Source of the DNA: Mucilaginibacter cryoferens
GTDB lineage: Bacteria > Bacteroidota > Bacteroidia > Sphingobacteriales > Sphingobacteriaceae
Direction: 5' to 3'
DNA: 64,000 nt
Assembly: GCF_014205845.1 (NCBI RefSeq)
Contig: NZ_JACHCR010000004.1
Location: 1 to 64,000 of the forward strand
Shown: positions 41,037 through 50,438 of the stretch, piece after piece
Numbering within the stretch: position 1 is the first letter of the stretch
Layout: each line of letters opens with the position of its first letter
The notes under the pieces: generated by a model
What the model was told of the DNA's origin: nothing
The model's input: the letters and a program-made list of their open reading frames with translations, nothing else
The model's database searches: none
Made by a program: the position numbers and the translations under genes

Positions 41037-41512
41037 TAGTGTTTTATAATTAATAGAGATATACTTTTTTTGGTGGCTAAATATATCTGCTTTTTGTTAA
41101 TGCTAAAACGATAATCGGAAAAATAAATTACAACCGCGGTGAATGATTGTGTAAAAATGTGGATATAAAAAAAGGCGGGCGTATAAACAGAGACTTAGTA
41201 TGTTAGCAAATGATTAAACGTTTTATCAAAAGTAGCTGTAATTTACAGCTAAACCGGCTTTATATGGGCGTTTTGAGCAGGCAGAGATGCCTTGGTGAAC
41301 AAAGCAAAAAAAATTTCTGCACCAGGCATGTTAAATGCGTAGTGCAGAAGTTTTCTTAACCTTTTACCCGGTGCCTGTGTCCTCACTGGCACCTTCCCGA
41401 GTGTAACTAAACATGGAGCATTTGAAATAGCTGCCTGTGAGGACACAGGCAGCGGGAGGAAGTTTGAAGTTAAGTTTCTTCCGGCTTTCACCTTTCTACT
41501 TCAGACTTAAAA
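41037..41512. repeat. Intergenic region with palindromes
   Basis: TAGCTGTAATTTACAGCTA at 41233-41251 is a perfect palindrome around a central T. GTGCCTGTGTCCTCAC at about 41370-41386 and its inverted copy GTGAGGACACAGGCA at about 41436-41450 make a second, larger hairpin that may end transcription of the phospholipase-like gene. No coding region is convincing here. Confidence 0.65.
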
Positions 41513-42565
41513 CTATTCAACGTGTTTGTGAAAGCCAAAAGATAAGTTGGCAGCAATGCCAACCATACCATAGCCATAACTATCCTGAAAACTTTGGTTA
41601 TAATCATCCTGCCCGCGGTAGCCAGCACCCACCATAAAAGCGGTGCCCTGCATAAATGGAAACGAGTAATAGTATTTAAGGCTAACGTTCAGTCGTTTTT
41701 TTACATCGAAGGTAGAGTAGTTGTCGTACTTATCGGCTATATAGGTAAAATCAAATTGCACGCGCTGCCAGTTTTCATAGGTTTTGCGGCCTTGTTCCAA
41801 CGGATCGTCGTAAGCCTTTACAAAGTTATACATGCGGCTGCCATTAATGCGCACAAAGCCATAATGGTCCTTTAATCCTTGCGACAGGCCCAAATTAAAC
41901 AATCCGGCATGCACCTCTAAGGCTACGTTATCATAACGGTTAATAGTAAGGCCTGGCTTATCAACCCGTTTGCCTGTGTAATAGGTAAGGGTGTAAAAGT
42001 TGGTGGTAAACTTGCCGCTATCTACGTTAAAAGTGCCGTCTTTATTTAATGATGGCCCCCTTGCTCCGTTGGAGTGATGCGAGTAACCTAACGACAAAAA
42101 CTTTGGCTTGAATACATCCTCATTTAACCTGTAAAATATATTGGCATTGGGCATATAGCTGGGCGATTTTACAGGCGCATCGCGCGTATCCATCAAGCGG
42201 ATTTTTACCCTTGAGGTAAATTCAAAAAAGAAACGCGATTTTGGTGTGCTAAACAGGATAAAATTGGGCGAAAGATCGGCCACAAGCTGCGTTTTGAGTG
42301 GTTGAAAATACTCGTTCCCCGCCAATGACAGGCGCATATTTTCTTCAAAAATATTATCAAAAGCATGATTGATAATATGATGAGACAAGCGCGTTGAGTC
42401 CCTTTTGCTGGTATCGCTGCTTAGTGTAATGGCGTTTGCGGTAAGGCTGCCATAAAAAACTATTATTGCCAGGCAGCCAACTAATTTAAATGCCTGTTTA
42501 AGTTTGCGGGGATAGGTAAAAGCAGCATTTTTGGATGATGCTTTATTAGGTATGAAAGTGTTCAA
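41513..42565 (-). CDS. Outer-membrane phospholipase A (OMPLA)-like protein
   Basis: A 350-residue protein with a membrane or signal segment at about 27-46 (LVGCLAIIVFYGSLTANA) and amphipathic beta strands to the end, which finishes with the aromatic-rich GIAANLSFGFHKHVE expected of a barrel. The motif YSHHSNGARGPS (161-172) matches the H-X-S-N-G active-site stretch of OMPLA (His163, Ser165). The strand FTTNFYTLTYYTG after it could hold the Asn of the triad. A role in phospholipid removal from the outer leaflet is inferred. Another barrel type cannot be ruled out. Confidence 0.6.
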   Translation of the reverse strand: MNTFIPNKASSKNAAFTYPRKLKQAFKLVGCLAIIVFYGSLTANAITLSSDTSKRDSTRLSHHIINHAFDNIFEENMRLSLAGNEYFQPLKTQLVADLSPNFILFSTPKSRFFFEFTSRVKIRLMDTRDAPVKSPSYMPNANIFYRLNEDVFKPKFLSLGYSHHSNGARGPSLNKDGTFNVDSGKFTTNFYTLTYYTGKRVDKPGLTINRYDNVALEVHAGLFNLGLSQGLKDHYGFVRINGSRMYNFVKAYDDPLEQGRKTYENWQRVQFDFTYIADKYDNYSTFDVKKRLNVSLKYYYSFPFMQGTAFMVGAGYRGQDDYNQSFQDSYGYGMVGIAANLSFGFHKHVE

Positions 42566-43107
42566 GTTAGTAAGTGTTATTTTTCAGATTAGCTTCTAGT
42601 TAAAGTACTTGATACTCAACAATGCATTTGCAGGTACAGTGTTAACTATATTGTGTCGCAATATTAAATATTATACATTTTTATATAAACAGGCCTATGT
42701 CAGGTAAGCGTAAAGGTTGGTGAAAACGGCCCCGTTTGGGGTAGATAAGGCGTTTTTACCCCAGAGGTTTTACAGTAGCATTACAGTTGAGGGTTAATTG
42801 TGAATACAGAACAGCAATAGTTGGGCTGTTTGGGCCATTATAGTTGCTCAATGTGCACTAAATTCAATGTTTTGGTTGGCGCAAAATGGCCGATATGCAA
42901 AGAATAGAAACAGTTTTTACTCAAAAAACAGGTAAATTGCAATGTTTGCGCTTTAGCGCCTTTGTACGATGGGTTTATAATAGGGCGATATTTTCGCCAA
43001 AGGCAAGTGGCTGAATTGTTGATATTTATAATGCAAAATACACTTGCTTTTAATTTGGATTTGTTATATTTGATTAAAGCCGGTTCTGGCGATAAACCTT
43101 AAGTATC
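42566..43107. other. 540-nt intergenic region
   Basis: No gene, RNA gene or mobile element is recognisable. Small palindromes are present (for example AACGGCCCCGTT at about 42725). The last 70 nt carry the promoter described at 43044-43072. Confidence 0.6.
43044..43072 (+). promoter_or_regulatory. Bacteroidota-type promoter of the CBS-domain gene
   Basis: TTG at 43044-43046 and TATATTTG at 43065-43072 match the -33 (TTG) and -7 (TAnnTTTG) boxes with an 18-nt gap. The gene starts 36 nt later. Confidence 0.55.
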
Positions 43108-43536
43108 ATGATAAAAGTTTCGAACATACTGGCCCGCAAGGGTGGCGGTGCTATTTGCATTGATGCCGATACATCTGTTTTGGAAGCGTTGGAATTGATG
43201 GCCGAAAAAAATATCGGCTCGGTAGTAATAACCGAAGACGGCGAATACCTTGGCCTGCTTACCGAACGCGATTATGCCCGTAAGGTTATCCTTAAGGGAA
43301 AGGCATCGCACGAAACCAAGGTGCGCGAAATTATGAGTACGGGTTTGCCCCGCATTTTGCCCGAGAACTCCATTGAAACCTGTATGCACATCATGAGCGA
43401 AAGCAATATTCGCTACCTGCCCGTTTTTATGCGCGATAAACTCTGCGGTATCATCTCCATAAACGACCTGGTAAAAGAAACCATACTGAGCCAGGAGGAA
43501 ACCATTGAGCAGTTGCGGGGATATATACACTCTTAA
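43108..43536 (+). CDS. CBS domain pair protein
   Basis: A 142-residue cytoplasmic protein made of two CBS domains (about 8-65 and 72-130). The repeated patterns are SVLEALELMAEKNIGSVVIT with GEYLGLLTERDYARK, and SIETCMHIMSESNIRYLPVF with KLCGIISINDLVK. CBS pairs bind adenosyl ligands such as AMP, ATP or SAM and usually regulate another protein. Here the protein is free-standing, so a separate target is expected. It is monocistronic with a recognisable promoter. Confidence 0.93.
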   Translation: MIKVSNILARKGGGAICIDADTSVLEALELMAEKNIGSVVITEDGEYLGLLTERDYARKVILKGKASHETKVREIMSTGLPRILPENSIETCMHIMSESNIRYLPVFMRDKLCGIISINDLVKETILSQEETIEQLRGYIHS

Positions 43537-43705
43537 TTTGGGATTTCGGAATTTCGATTTCGGATTTGCCGAATTAGTAATTGCAGTAACGGTACTTTAA
43601 CTTAGGTAAAAATGTAACAGGCACACTGTTAACGTGGTTGGATTTTCTATAAACACCATATCCCGTTAAATTTTCATACCTTGCATAATTTACTTATAAG
43701 AAACA

Positions 43706-44959
43706 GTGACTTTTCAGGATTTTAATTTCAACGAGCAATTATTTGAAGGCATAGAGAGCATGGGGTTTACCACTCCTACTCCCATACAGGAAATGGCCAT
43801 CCCCGCAATTATGCTGGGGAAGGATCTTATTGCCTGCGCCCAAACTGGTACCGGTAAAACCGGGGCCTATTTATTGCCAACACTCAATCATATTACCGGT
43901 ACGGCTAAACACCAAACCAGCGTGCTTATTTTGGCACCAACCCGCGAACTTGCCCAGCAGATAGATCAACAGGTAGAAGGCCTGGCCTATTTTACAGGTG
44001 TAAGTTCTATCGCTATTTTTGGCGGCGGCGATGGTATGGCCTATGAGCAACAACGCCGTGGTATTCAAAATAATGTGAACATTATTATAGCTACCCCCGG
44101 CCGCTTAATTGCACACCTTACATCGGGCGTGCTTAAGCTTAATCACTTAACGCACCTGATATTGGATGAGGCCGACCGCATGCTCGACATGGGTTTCTCT
44201 GACGATATTATGAAGATCATCAGCTACCTGCCTAAAGACAGGCAAACGCTGCTGTTTTCGGCCACTATGCCAGGGCGTATCCGCTCTTTGGCCAAGGCTA
44301 TATTGAAAGATCCGGAGCAGATCAATATCGCTATCTCGCAGCCTGCTGTGGGTATCGATCAACAAATCTATCGCCTGCACGATCAGCAAAAAACGCCTTT
44401 GCTACAGCTTATTCTGCGCGACGCGGCTTATACAAGTACTATTGTTTTTGCATCCCGCAAGGAGATCGTAAAATCTTTATATAAAGAATTAAAAGCGGCT
44501 AAGATCAACGCCATGGCTTTTCACTCAGATCTGGAGCAGAAAGAGCGTGAAGAAATTTTGTTAAAATTTAAAAACCGCCAGCTACCTGTTATCATCGGTA
44601 CCGATGCCCTTTCGCGTGGTATTGATGTGGAGGGTATAGACCTGGTGGTAAACTACGATGTTCCCGGCGATCCGGAGGATTATATCCACCGGATTGGGCG
44701 TACGGCCCGTGCGGCAACAACGGGTACCGCCATCACCTTTGTAAACCACCGCGACGAGCGCAAGCTTAAGAATATTGAGCAACTGATGGAGCGCGCTGTA
44801 AGAGTAGTTGGTTTGCCCGACGAGCTGGCTTCTATACAACAGGCACCACAATCGGCACAATCTGACGATAAACGCAAACCCAACAGGCCAAACAAACGCT
44901 GGGGCCAAAAGAAACCAAAGGGTAATAATAACAGCGGTAATTCCAACAGTCCTTCGTAG
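43706..44959 (+). CDS. DEAD-box ATP-dependent RNA helicase
   Basis: A 417-residue DEAD-box helicase. The motifs in order are Q motif GFTTPTPIQEMAIP, Walker A AQTGTGKT, PTRELAQQ, DEAD within LILDEADRMLDMGF, SAT in LFSATMP, and HRIGRTARA. The C-terminal tail (about 375-417) is basic and Asn/Gly/Ser-rich, probably binding RNA. Likely roles are ribosome assembly or cold-adapted RNA turnover. The start is a GTG at 43706 (MTFQDFNFNEQLF). Confidence 0.95.
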   Translation: MTFQDFNFNEQLFEGIESMGFTTPTPIQEMAIPAIMLGKDLIACAQTGTGKTGAYLLPTLNHITGTAKHQTSVLILAPTRELAQQIDQQVEGLAYFTGVSSIAIFGGGDGMAYEQQRRGIQNNVNIIIATPGRLIAHLTSGVLKLNHLTHLILDEADRMLDMGFSDDIMKIISYLPKDRQTLLFSATMPGRIRSLAKAILKDPEQINIAISQPAVGIDQQIYRLHDQQKTPLLQLILRDAAYTSTIVFASRKEIVKSLYKELKAAKINAMAFHSDLEQKEREEILLKFKNRQLPVIIGTDALSRGIDVEGIDLVVNYDVPGDPEDYIHRIGRTARAATTGTAITFVNHRDERKLKNIEQLMERAVRVVGLPDELASIQQAPQSAQSDDKRKPNRPNKRWGQKKPKGNNNSGNSNSPS

Positions 44960-45020
44960 CGGCTAATTATATGCAGCTCTGACTATGCAGAGCAACTTTG
45001 CATATTTGATTTGCATGCGG

Positions 45021-45040
45021 GAGACGCAATTATGTGTCTC
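45021..45040. repeat. GAGACGCA...TGTGTCTC hairpin repeat
   Basis: GAGACGCA (45021-45028) and TGTGTCTC (45033-45040) form an 8-bp stem with one G-U and loop ATTA. It belongs to a hairpin motif common between genes in many Bacteroidota and lies in the leader of the GH43 gene. A further hairpin GCTCT/AGAGC is at 44976-44992. Confidence 0.6.
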
Positions 45041-45125
45041 TACGGAAAAAATCGGTTGGGCTTTTTAACTAAACCAATTTAGCTACTATATTAGCGGTCT
45101 TATAAAACTATATATAATCATTACT

Positions 45126-46124
45126 ATGAAAAAGAGCATCTATAAAATGCTTTTAGCAACAGCTTTGGTTGCCGCAATGGCCGCACCTGCACAGCACGCT
45201 CTGGCGCAGGATAAAAAAACATCGGGCAATCCCGTGGTTGAAGGCTGGTACGCTGATCCGGAAGCTAAAATTTTCAATAAGCAATACTGGCTTTACCCAA
45301 CCTACTCGGCTAAATACGATGAGCAGGTATTTATGGATGCATTTTCTTCGCCCGACCTGGTGCATTGGACCAAGCATCCCCGTGTTTTAGATACCAGCGG
45401 TGTAAAATGGGTTCGCCGGGCATTATGGGCGCCCGCAGTTACCGAAAAGGATGGCAAATACTACATCTTTTTTGGCGCCAACGATATTCAGAACAATAAC
45501 GAAAAGGGGGGGATAGGAGTGGCCGTGGCCGATAATCCGGCCGGGCCGTTTAAAGATTATTTGGGCAAGCCACTTGTTGATCAGATCATCAACAAGGCAC
45601 AGCCAATAGATCAGTTTGTTTTTAAAGATGATGATGGCCAGTACTATATGATATATGGTGGCTGGGGCCAGTGTAATATCGTAAAACTTAAAGCCGATTT
45701 TACCGGTGTGGTGCCATTTGAAGATGGCGTTACCTATAAAAAGATAACTCCCGAAGGCTATGTAGAAGGCCCGGTGATGTTTAAACGCAAAGGCAAATAC
45801 TATTTTATGTGGAGCGAAGGCGGCTGGACAGGCCCCGACTACAGGGTAGCTTATGCCGTTGGCGATAGTCCGTTTGGGCCGTTTAAACGCATAGCCACCG
45901 TGTTAAAGCAAGATGCCGGCATAGCTACCGGCGCGGGTCATCATTCGGTTATTAATGTACCGGGTACCGATGAGTGGTATATTGTTTACCATCGCCGACC
46001 GCTTACAGAAACCGATGGCAACCACCGGGTAATGTGCATTGATAAAATGTATTTTGATAAAGATGGTATGATACAGCCCGTGAAAATTACTAACGAGGGC
46101 GTTACGGCACGAAAGATAAAATAA
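45126..46124 (+). CDS. Glycoside hydrolase family 43 protein, exported
   Basis: A 332-residue protein with signal peptide (about 1-27, ending in ALAQ). The five-bladed propeller of GH43 is indicated by NPVVEGWYADPEAKIF (catalytic Asp), HWTKHPRVLD, VRRALWAPAVTEKDGKYYIF, PIDQFVFKDDDGQYYMIYGG (pKa Asp) and GYVEGPVMFKRKGKYYFMWS (catalytic Glu). It probably cleaves arabinosyl or xylosyl groups from plant hemicellulose. A strong terminator follows. No SusCD pair is adjacent, so it is not part of a complete polysaccharide locus. Confidence 0.9.
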   Translation: MKKSIYKMLLATALVAAMAAPAQHALAQDKKTSGNPVVEGWYADPEAKIFNKQYWLYPTYSAKYDEQVFMDAFSSPDLVHWTKHPRVLDTSGVKWVRRALWAPAVTEKDGKYYIFFGANDIQNNNEKGGIGVAVADNPAGPFKDYLGKPLVDQIINKAQPIDQFVFKDDDGQYYMIYGGWGQCNIVKLKADFTGVVPFEDGVTYKKITPEGYVEGPVMFKRKGKYYFMWSEGGWTGPDYRVAYAVGDSPFGPFKRIATVLKQDAGIATGAGHHSVINVPGTDEWYIVYHRRPLTETDGNHRVMCIDKMYFDKDGMIQPVKITNEGVTARKIK

Positions 46125-46152
46125 GCACCCGGTGTGCAAATATATTTCAGGT

Positions 46153-46190
46153 CCCGGTTGGTGAGTTATAACTCGCCAGCCGGGATTTTT
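46153..46190 (+). terminator. Intrinsic terminator after the GH43 gene
   Basis: CCCGGTTGGTGAGTT (46153-46167) pairs with AACTCGCCAGCCGGG (46170-46184), with two G-U pairs, followed by ATTTTT. Confidence 0.88.
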
Positions 46191-46241
46191 ATTTTAAGAA
46201 AAAATTTGCCGTAAATACTTTATCAACAGGTGAGGGGGATT

Positions 46242-47765
46242 TTATTCTGTTACCAGTTCCATCACCTTCAAAATGGAATCCACATATTCGCGGTCGTTGG
46301 CCAGGCGGGGCACTTTGTGCTGGCCTCCCAGTTTGCCTTTTTCCTTCATCCAGTTAAAAAATGTGCCTTCGGGGGCGCGGCGTACAATGGGGCGACGCAG
46401 GGCCAGGTCTTTAAAGCGTTTGGCATCATAGTCGGAATTGATGCGGCGGAGGGTTTCGTCAAGCAGATCTACAAAGCGCTCAAATTCGGCCGGTTTCTTT
46501 TCAAACTCGATGATCCACTCGTGAGCGCCGCAATCGTTGCCATTAAAATATACCGGGGCGGCAGTGTACTCGCGAATGATAGCGCCGGTTTGGTGGCAGG
46601 CTTCTTCCAGCGCCTGCTCGGCATTGTCAATAATTACTTCTTCGCCAAAAGCGTTAATATAATGTTTGGTACGCCCGGTTACCCGGATGCGGAAGGGGGC
46701 AAGCGACGAAAATTTAATGGTATCGCCTATCATATATCGCCATAAACCGGCATTGGTGCTAATGATGAGGGCGTAGTTTTTATCCAGCTCCACCTCATCT
46801 AAAGTAAGTGTTTGCGGGTTTTCTTTATGCAGGTTTTCTAAAGGTAAAAATTCGTAAAAAATACCATAATCCAGCATCAGCAGCATATCTCCGGGTTCTT
46901 TAGTATCCTGTATACCGAAGAAACCCTCTGATGCATTATAATTCTCCAGGTAATACATATCATCACTTGGGATGAGTGTTTTAAACTGCTCGCGGTATGG
47001 GCCAAAGTTAACCGCCCCATGAAAATACATTTCCAGGTTAGGCCAAACTTCCAGCATGTTTTTTTTACCGGTTATCTCTAATATCCGTTTAAACAGCACC
47101 AGGTTCCAGGTAGGTACGCCACCTATGCTGGTAACGTTTACATCTTTGGTGGCCTGCGCTATTTTTTCTAATTTCTCTTCAAAGTTATCCAGCAGGGCAA
47201 TATCCAGCTGCGGTGTGCGGTGAAACTCGGCCCAAAGGGGCAGGTTTTTCATAATCACTGCCGATAGATCGCCAAAAGACGTATCGTTGTTAAACTGGCT
47301 TACCTGGTGACTGCCACCTAAAGTGAGCACTTTACCCGTAAACATGCGGGCATTGGGCTGGTTATTAAAGTAAATGGTAAGCACATCCTTACCACCTTTA
47401 AAGTGACATTCTTCCAGAGCTTCTTCACTTACCGGAATAAACTTGCTTCTATCATTGGTAGTACCCGATGATTTGGCAAACCAGCGGATCTCTGATGGCC
47501 ACAATACGTTTTTTTCGCCTTTGAGCATCCGCTCTATGTAGGGCTTCAGGGTATCGTAATTTTGGATGGGTACCCGCTCTTTAAACTGGGTAAGGTTATC
47601 AATGCTTTTATACTGGTACTTGCGGCCCCATTCGGTGCTTTCGGCCATAGATATTAGCTGCTCAAACCATTCCTCCTGTACTTCGTTGGGGTATTTCATA
47701 AAAAGCTCTATCTGGTGGATACGCTTTTTCATGAACCATGTAAATACGGAGTTAAAGATTGTCAT
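46242..47765 (-). CDS. GH3 auxin-responsive-promoter-family acyl ligase
   Basis: A 507-residue member of the GH3 family of adenylate-forming acyl-acid amido synthetases. The start MTIFNSVFTWFMKKRIHQIE at 47765 is preferred, because an upstream in-frame ATG would overlap the lptB gene. Recognisable elements are the phosphate loop FAKSSGTTNDRSKFIP, the motif ENYNASEGFFGIQ and the hinge region YMIGDTIKF. Bacterial members join carboxylic acids to amino acids or to unknown acceptors. The adjacent lptB gene is a common Bacteroidota neighbour. Substrate unknown. Confidence 0.9.
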   Translation of the reverse strand: MTIFNSVFTWFMKKRIHQIELFMKYPNEVQEEWFEQLISMAESTEWGRKYQYKSIDNLTQFKERVPIQNYDTLKPYIERMLKGEKNVLWPSEIRWFAKSSGTTNDRSKFIPVSEEALEECHFKGGKDVLTIYFNNQPNARMFTGKVLTLGGSHQVSQFNNDTSFGDLSAVIMKNLPLWAEFHRTPQLDIALLDNFEEKLEKIAQATKDVNVTSIGGVPTWNLVLFKRILEITGKKNMLEVWPNLEMYFHGAVNFGPYREQFKTLIPSDDMYYLENYNASEGFFGIQDTKEPGDMLLMLDYGIFYEFLPLENLHKENPQTLTLDEVELDKNYALIISTNAGLWRYMIGDTIKFSSLAPFRIRVTGRTKHYINAFGEEVIIDNAEQALEEACHQTGAIIREYTAAPVYFNGNDCGAHEWIIEFEKKPAEFERFVDLLDETLRRINSDYDAKRFKDLALRRPIVRRAPEGTFFNWMKEKGKLGGQHKVPRLANDREYVDSILKVMELVTE

Positions 47766-47775
47766 ATACCGGAGC

Positions 47776-48519
47776 TTATGATTGAGGGAATACTTTTCTT
47801 TTAAGCACAAAGTTGGTACCCAGGTAAACCTTACGTACCATTTCATTCTCGGCCAGCACCTCGGGCACGCCCGACTCTAATATTTTACCTTCAAAAAGCA
47901 GGTAAGCTCTATCGGTAATAGATAAAGTTTCCTGTACGTTGTGGTCGGTTATCAGGATGCCAATGTTGCGGTGCCTTAATTTAGCCACCATCGCCTGTAT
48001 CTCTTCTACCGCTATGGGGTCTACCCCGGCAAAGGGTTCATCCAGCAGGATAAAGTTAGGTTCGGCGGCAAGAGCACGGGCAATTTCGGTACGGCGGCGC
48101 TCGCCACCAGATAGCAGGTCGCCACGGTTTTTGCGTACTTTGTGCAAACTAAACTCATCTATCAGTTCTTCCAGCTTATCGCGTTGCCTGTCTTTAGGGA
48201 TGCTGCCCATTTCCAGCACGGCCTTTATATTATCCTCTACCGAAAGCTTACGAAATACCGATGCCTCCTGCGCCAGGTAGCCAATGCCCTTTTGGGCACG
48301 GCGATACATGGGGTCTTGCGTAATATCTTTATCATCCAGAAAAATAGTACCCACGTTGGGTTTTATCAAACCTACTATCATATAAAATGAAGTAGTTTTC
48401 CCGGCACCATTAGGGCCCAGTAAACCAACAATTTCGCCCTGCGCAACCTCAAACGATACATCGTTTACAACCGTGCGCTGCTTGTACTTTTTTACTAAAT
48501 TTTCTGCTCGTAGTATCAT
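47776..48519 (-). CDS. lptB: LPS export ABC transporter ATP-binding protein LptB
   Basis: A 247-residue ABC ATPase. Walker A is GPNGAGKTT (35-43), the signature is LSGGERRR, Walker B is [13 protein letters not shown] and the switch His is in [10 protein letters not shown]. The motif [17 protein letters not shown] in the Q-loop is typical of LptB. It powers lipopolysaccharide transport from the inner membrane with LptFGC. A repeat arm begins 3 nt before its start codon. It lies 10 nt upstream of the GH3-like gene on the same strand. Confidence 0.95.
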   Translation of the reverse strand: MILRAENLVKKYKQRTVVNDVSFEVAQGEIVGLLGPNGAGKTTSFYMIVGLIKPNVGTIFLDDKDITQDPMYRRAQKGIGYLAQEASVFRKLSVEDNIKAVLEMGSIPKDRQRDKLEELIDEFSLHKVRKNRGDLLSGGERRRTEIARALAAEPNFILLDEPFAGVDPIAVEEIQAMVAKLRHRNIGILITDHNVQETLSITDRAYLLFEGKILESGVPEVLAENEMVRKVYLGTNFVLKRKVFPQS

Positions 48520-48521
48520 TT

Positions 48522-48659
48522 AGCCCCCTCTAAATCTCCCCCGGAAGGGGAGACTTCTTAATTGTTTGTAATTTTTAATTTCGGGAATTTCCCTATTTAA
48601 TCCTGGATAAAAGCTTTTATTTTAAAGTCCTCCCTTCCGGGGAGGGTTGGGAGGGGCTT
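48522..48659. repeat. Paired inverted repeat, MITE-like (copy B)
   Basis: Arms 48522-48556 and 48624-48659 are imperfect reverse complements, each with an internal CTCCCC/GGGGAG-type hairpin. The spacer of 67 nt is AT-rich. The right arm lies inside the last codons of recJ, so the element extends into coding sequence. Confidence 0.85.
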
Positions 48660-50353
48660 ATTATTCCCTTTATATTCAACTGTATCGTTCTTCGCTCTCT
48701 CCAGATGTTTTCTTCAATGCTGTAGCAAATATCAAACGGTACGCCCGGCTTTAATTGCGGCAGGTATTCGCCATGGTTAAAGGCAATGCAATCAAAGGCC
48801 TGTGAGCCTTCCTGCATTACGGCCATTTTAATATGTGCCTGGCCTACCAAGCCCGCGTTACCGCTAACATACACATTTTTAGTTATGAAAACCGGTGCCA
48901 TATTCTCGGGGCCAAAGGGTGCAAACTGGTTCAATATCCTGAAAAATTTTGGTTCTATCTGGCTTAAACGTAATTCGGCGTCAATTTGTATCTGCTGTAT
49001 CAATTGTTCGGGCAATATGGTTGCGCTTACCACTTCTTCAAACCTATCTTTAAAGGCCTCCACGTTTTCGGGGTGCATGGTTAAGCCTGCGGCGTATTTA
49101 TGGCCGCCAAACTGAATAAGCAGATCTTTACACTCGCAAAGCGCCTCATAAAGATCATACCCCAGTACAGACCGTGCCGAACCTGCCACATGCCCGTTTG
49201 ATTGGGTAAGCACAATAGTTGGGCGGTAATATTTTTCGGTAAGGCGCGATGCCACAATGCCTATAACGCCCTTGTGCCAATCCTTATTAAACACCACGGT
49301 AGATTTTTTGCCTATCAGTACCTCGTCATTATCAATCATCCCCAGGGCTTCATCGGTAATGTTAAGATCGTGGCCTTTACGCTCGGTGTTGCGGGTATTT
49401 ATCATAAGGCCTTTTGCTTTGGCCACATTTTCGTCCTGGGCTATCAGCAATTCAACAGCGTGCTTGGCATCATCTATACGGCCGGCAGCATTAATACGCG
49501 GACCTATCATAAAAACCACATCAGATATAGTAAGGTTTCCCGGAGTTTTGCCGGCAATTTCTATCAAGGTTTTTACGCCGATACACGGCGCGGTATTTAT
49601 CTGTTGCAGGCCGAAATGTGCCAGTACCCGGTTTTCGCCGGTGATATGCACAATATCGCAGGCTATACTGATGCAGGCCAGATCGAGGTATTTGGCCACG
49701 GCTTCAAACTGTATCCCGTTTTTTTCGGCATAGGCCTGTATCAGCTTAAAGCCAATGCCACAGCCCGATAGTTCTTTATAAGGATATTCGCAATCGGCAC
49801 GTTTGGGATCGAGCACGGCTACGGCTGCCGGTAGTTGGGCACCGGGTAAGTGGTGATCGCAGATAATAAAATCAACACCCAGTGTATTGGCATAATCAAT
49901 TTTATCAACAGATTTTATACCGCAGTCGAGCGCTATGATCAGGCTGAACCCATTTTGGGCGGCATAGTCAATTCCCTGGGTAGATATGCCGTAACCTTCC
50001 TTGTATCTATCCGGAATATAATATTCCATGCTTTTATACTGCTTGCTAAAAAAGCTGTAAACGGTGGCAACGGCGGTGGTTCCGTCTACATCATAATCGC
50101 CGTATACTAATATTTTTTCGCCGGCGGCAATGGCGGTTTCAATACGGATAATGGCCTCTTCCATGTCCTTCATCAAAAAAGGATCGTGCAGGTGGCGTTG
50201 GTCTGGCCTGAAAAAGTATTTGGCACCATCATAATCGCTTATGCCCCTGTGTACCAATAAACTGCTTAAAACGGTATCAATATTCAGTTCGGCAGATAAT
50301 TTGCGTACCAGATCCTCATCAGCATTATCTCTTACCGCCCAACGTTTATTCAT
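48617..50353 (-). CDS. recJ: Single-stranded-DNA-specific exonuclease RecJ
   Basis: A 578-residue RecJ. DHH-family motifs are VYGDYDVDGTTAVATVYSFF (motif I), LDCGIKSVD (II), ICDHHLPG (III), and the later DHHA1 domain with GGHKYAAGLTMHP. An OB-fold follows near the end. It degrades single-stranded DNA 5' to 3' in recombination and mismatch repair. The last residues, SPSQPSPEGRTLK, are coded by a repeat arm and are not expected in the family, so the native C-terminus was changed when the repeat arrived. Confidence 0.95.
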   Translation of the reverse strand: MNKRWAVRDNADEDLVRKLSAELNIDTVLSSLLVHRGISDYDGAKYFFRPDQRHLHDPFLMKDMEEAIIRIETAIAAGEKILVYGDYDVDGTTAVATVYSFFSKQYKSMEYYIPDRYKEGYGISTQGIDYAAQNGFSLIIALDCGIKSVDKIDYANTLGVDFIICDHHLPGAQLPAAVAVLDPKRADCEYPYKELSGCGIGFKLIQAYAEKNGIQFEAVAKYLDLACISIACDIVHITGENRVLAHFGLQQINTAPCIGVKTLIEIAGKTPGNLTISDVVFMIGPRINAAGRIDDAKHAVELLIAQDENVAKAKGLMINTRNTERKGHDLNITDEALGMIDNDEVLIGKKSTVVFNKDWHKGVIGIVASRLTEKYYRPTIVLTQSNGHVAGSARSVLGYDLYEALCECKDLLIQFGGHKYAAGLTMHPENVEAFKDRFEEVVSATILPEQLIQQIQIDAELRLSQIEPKFFRILNQFAPFGPENMAPVFITKNVYVSGNAGLVGQAHIKMAVMQEGSQAFDCIAFNHGEYLPQLKPGVPFDICYSIEENIWRERRTIQLNIKGIISPSQPSPEGRTLK

Positions 50354-50438
50354 ATCTTTGTAGCTTTTAAAACAGTAAATATAATTATCGACCTGTTAAA
50401 CGGCCAAAGTTACATTCAAAATCTGATACATCGCAGCT

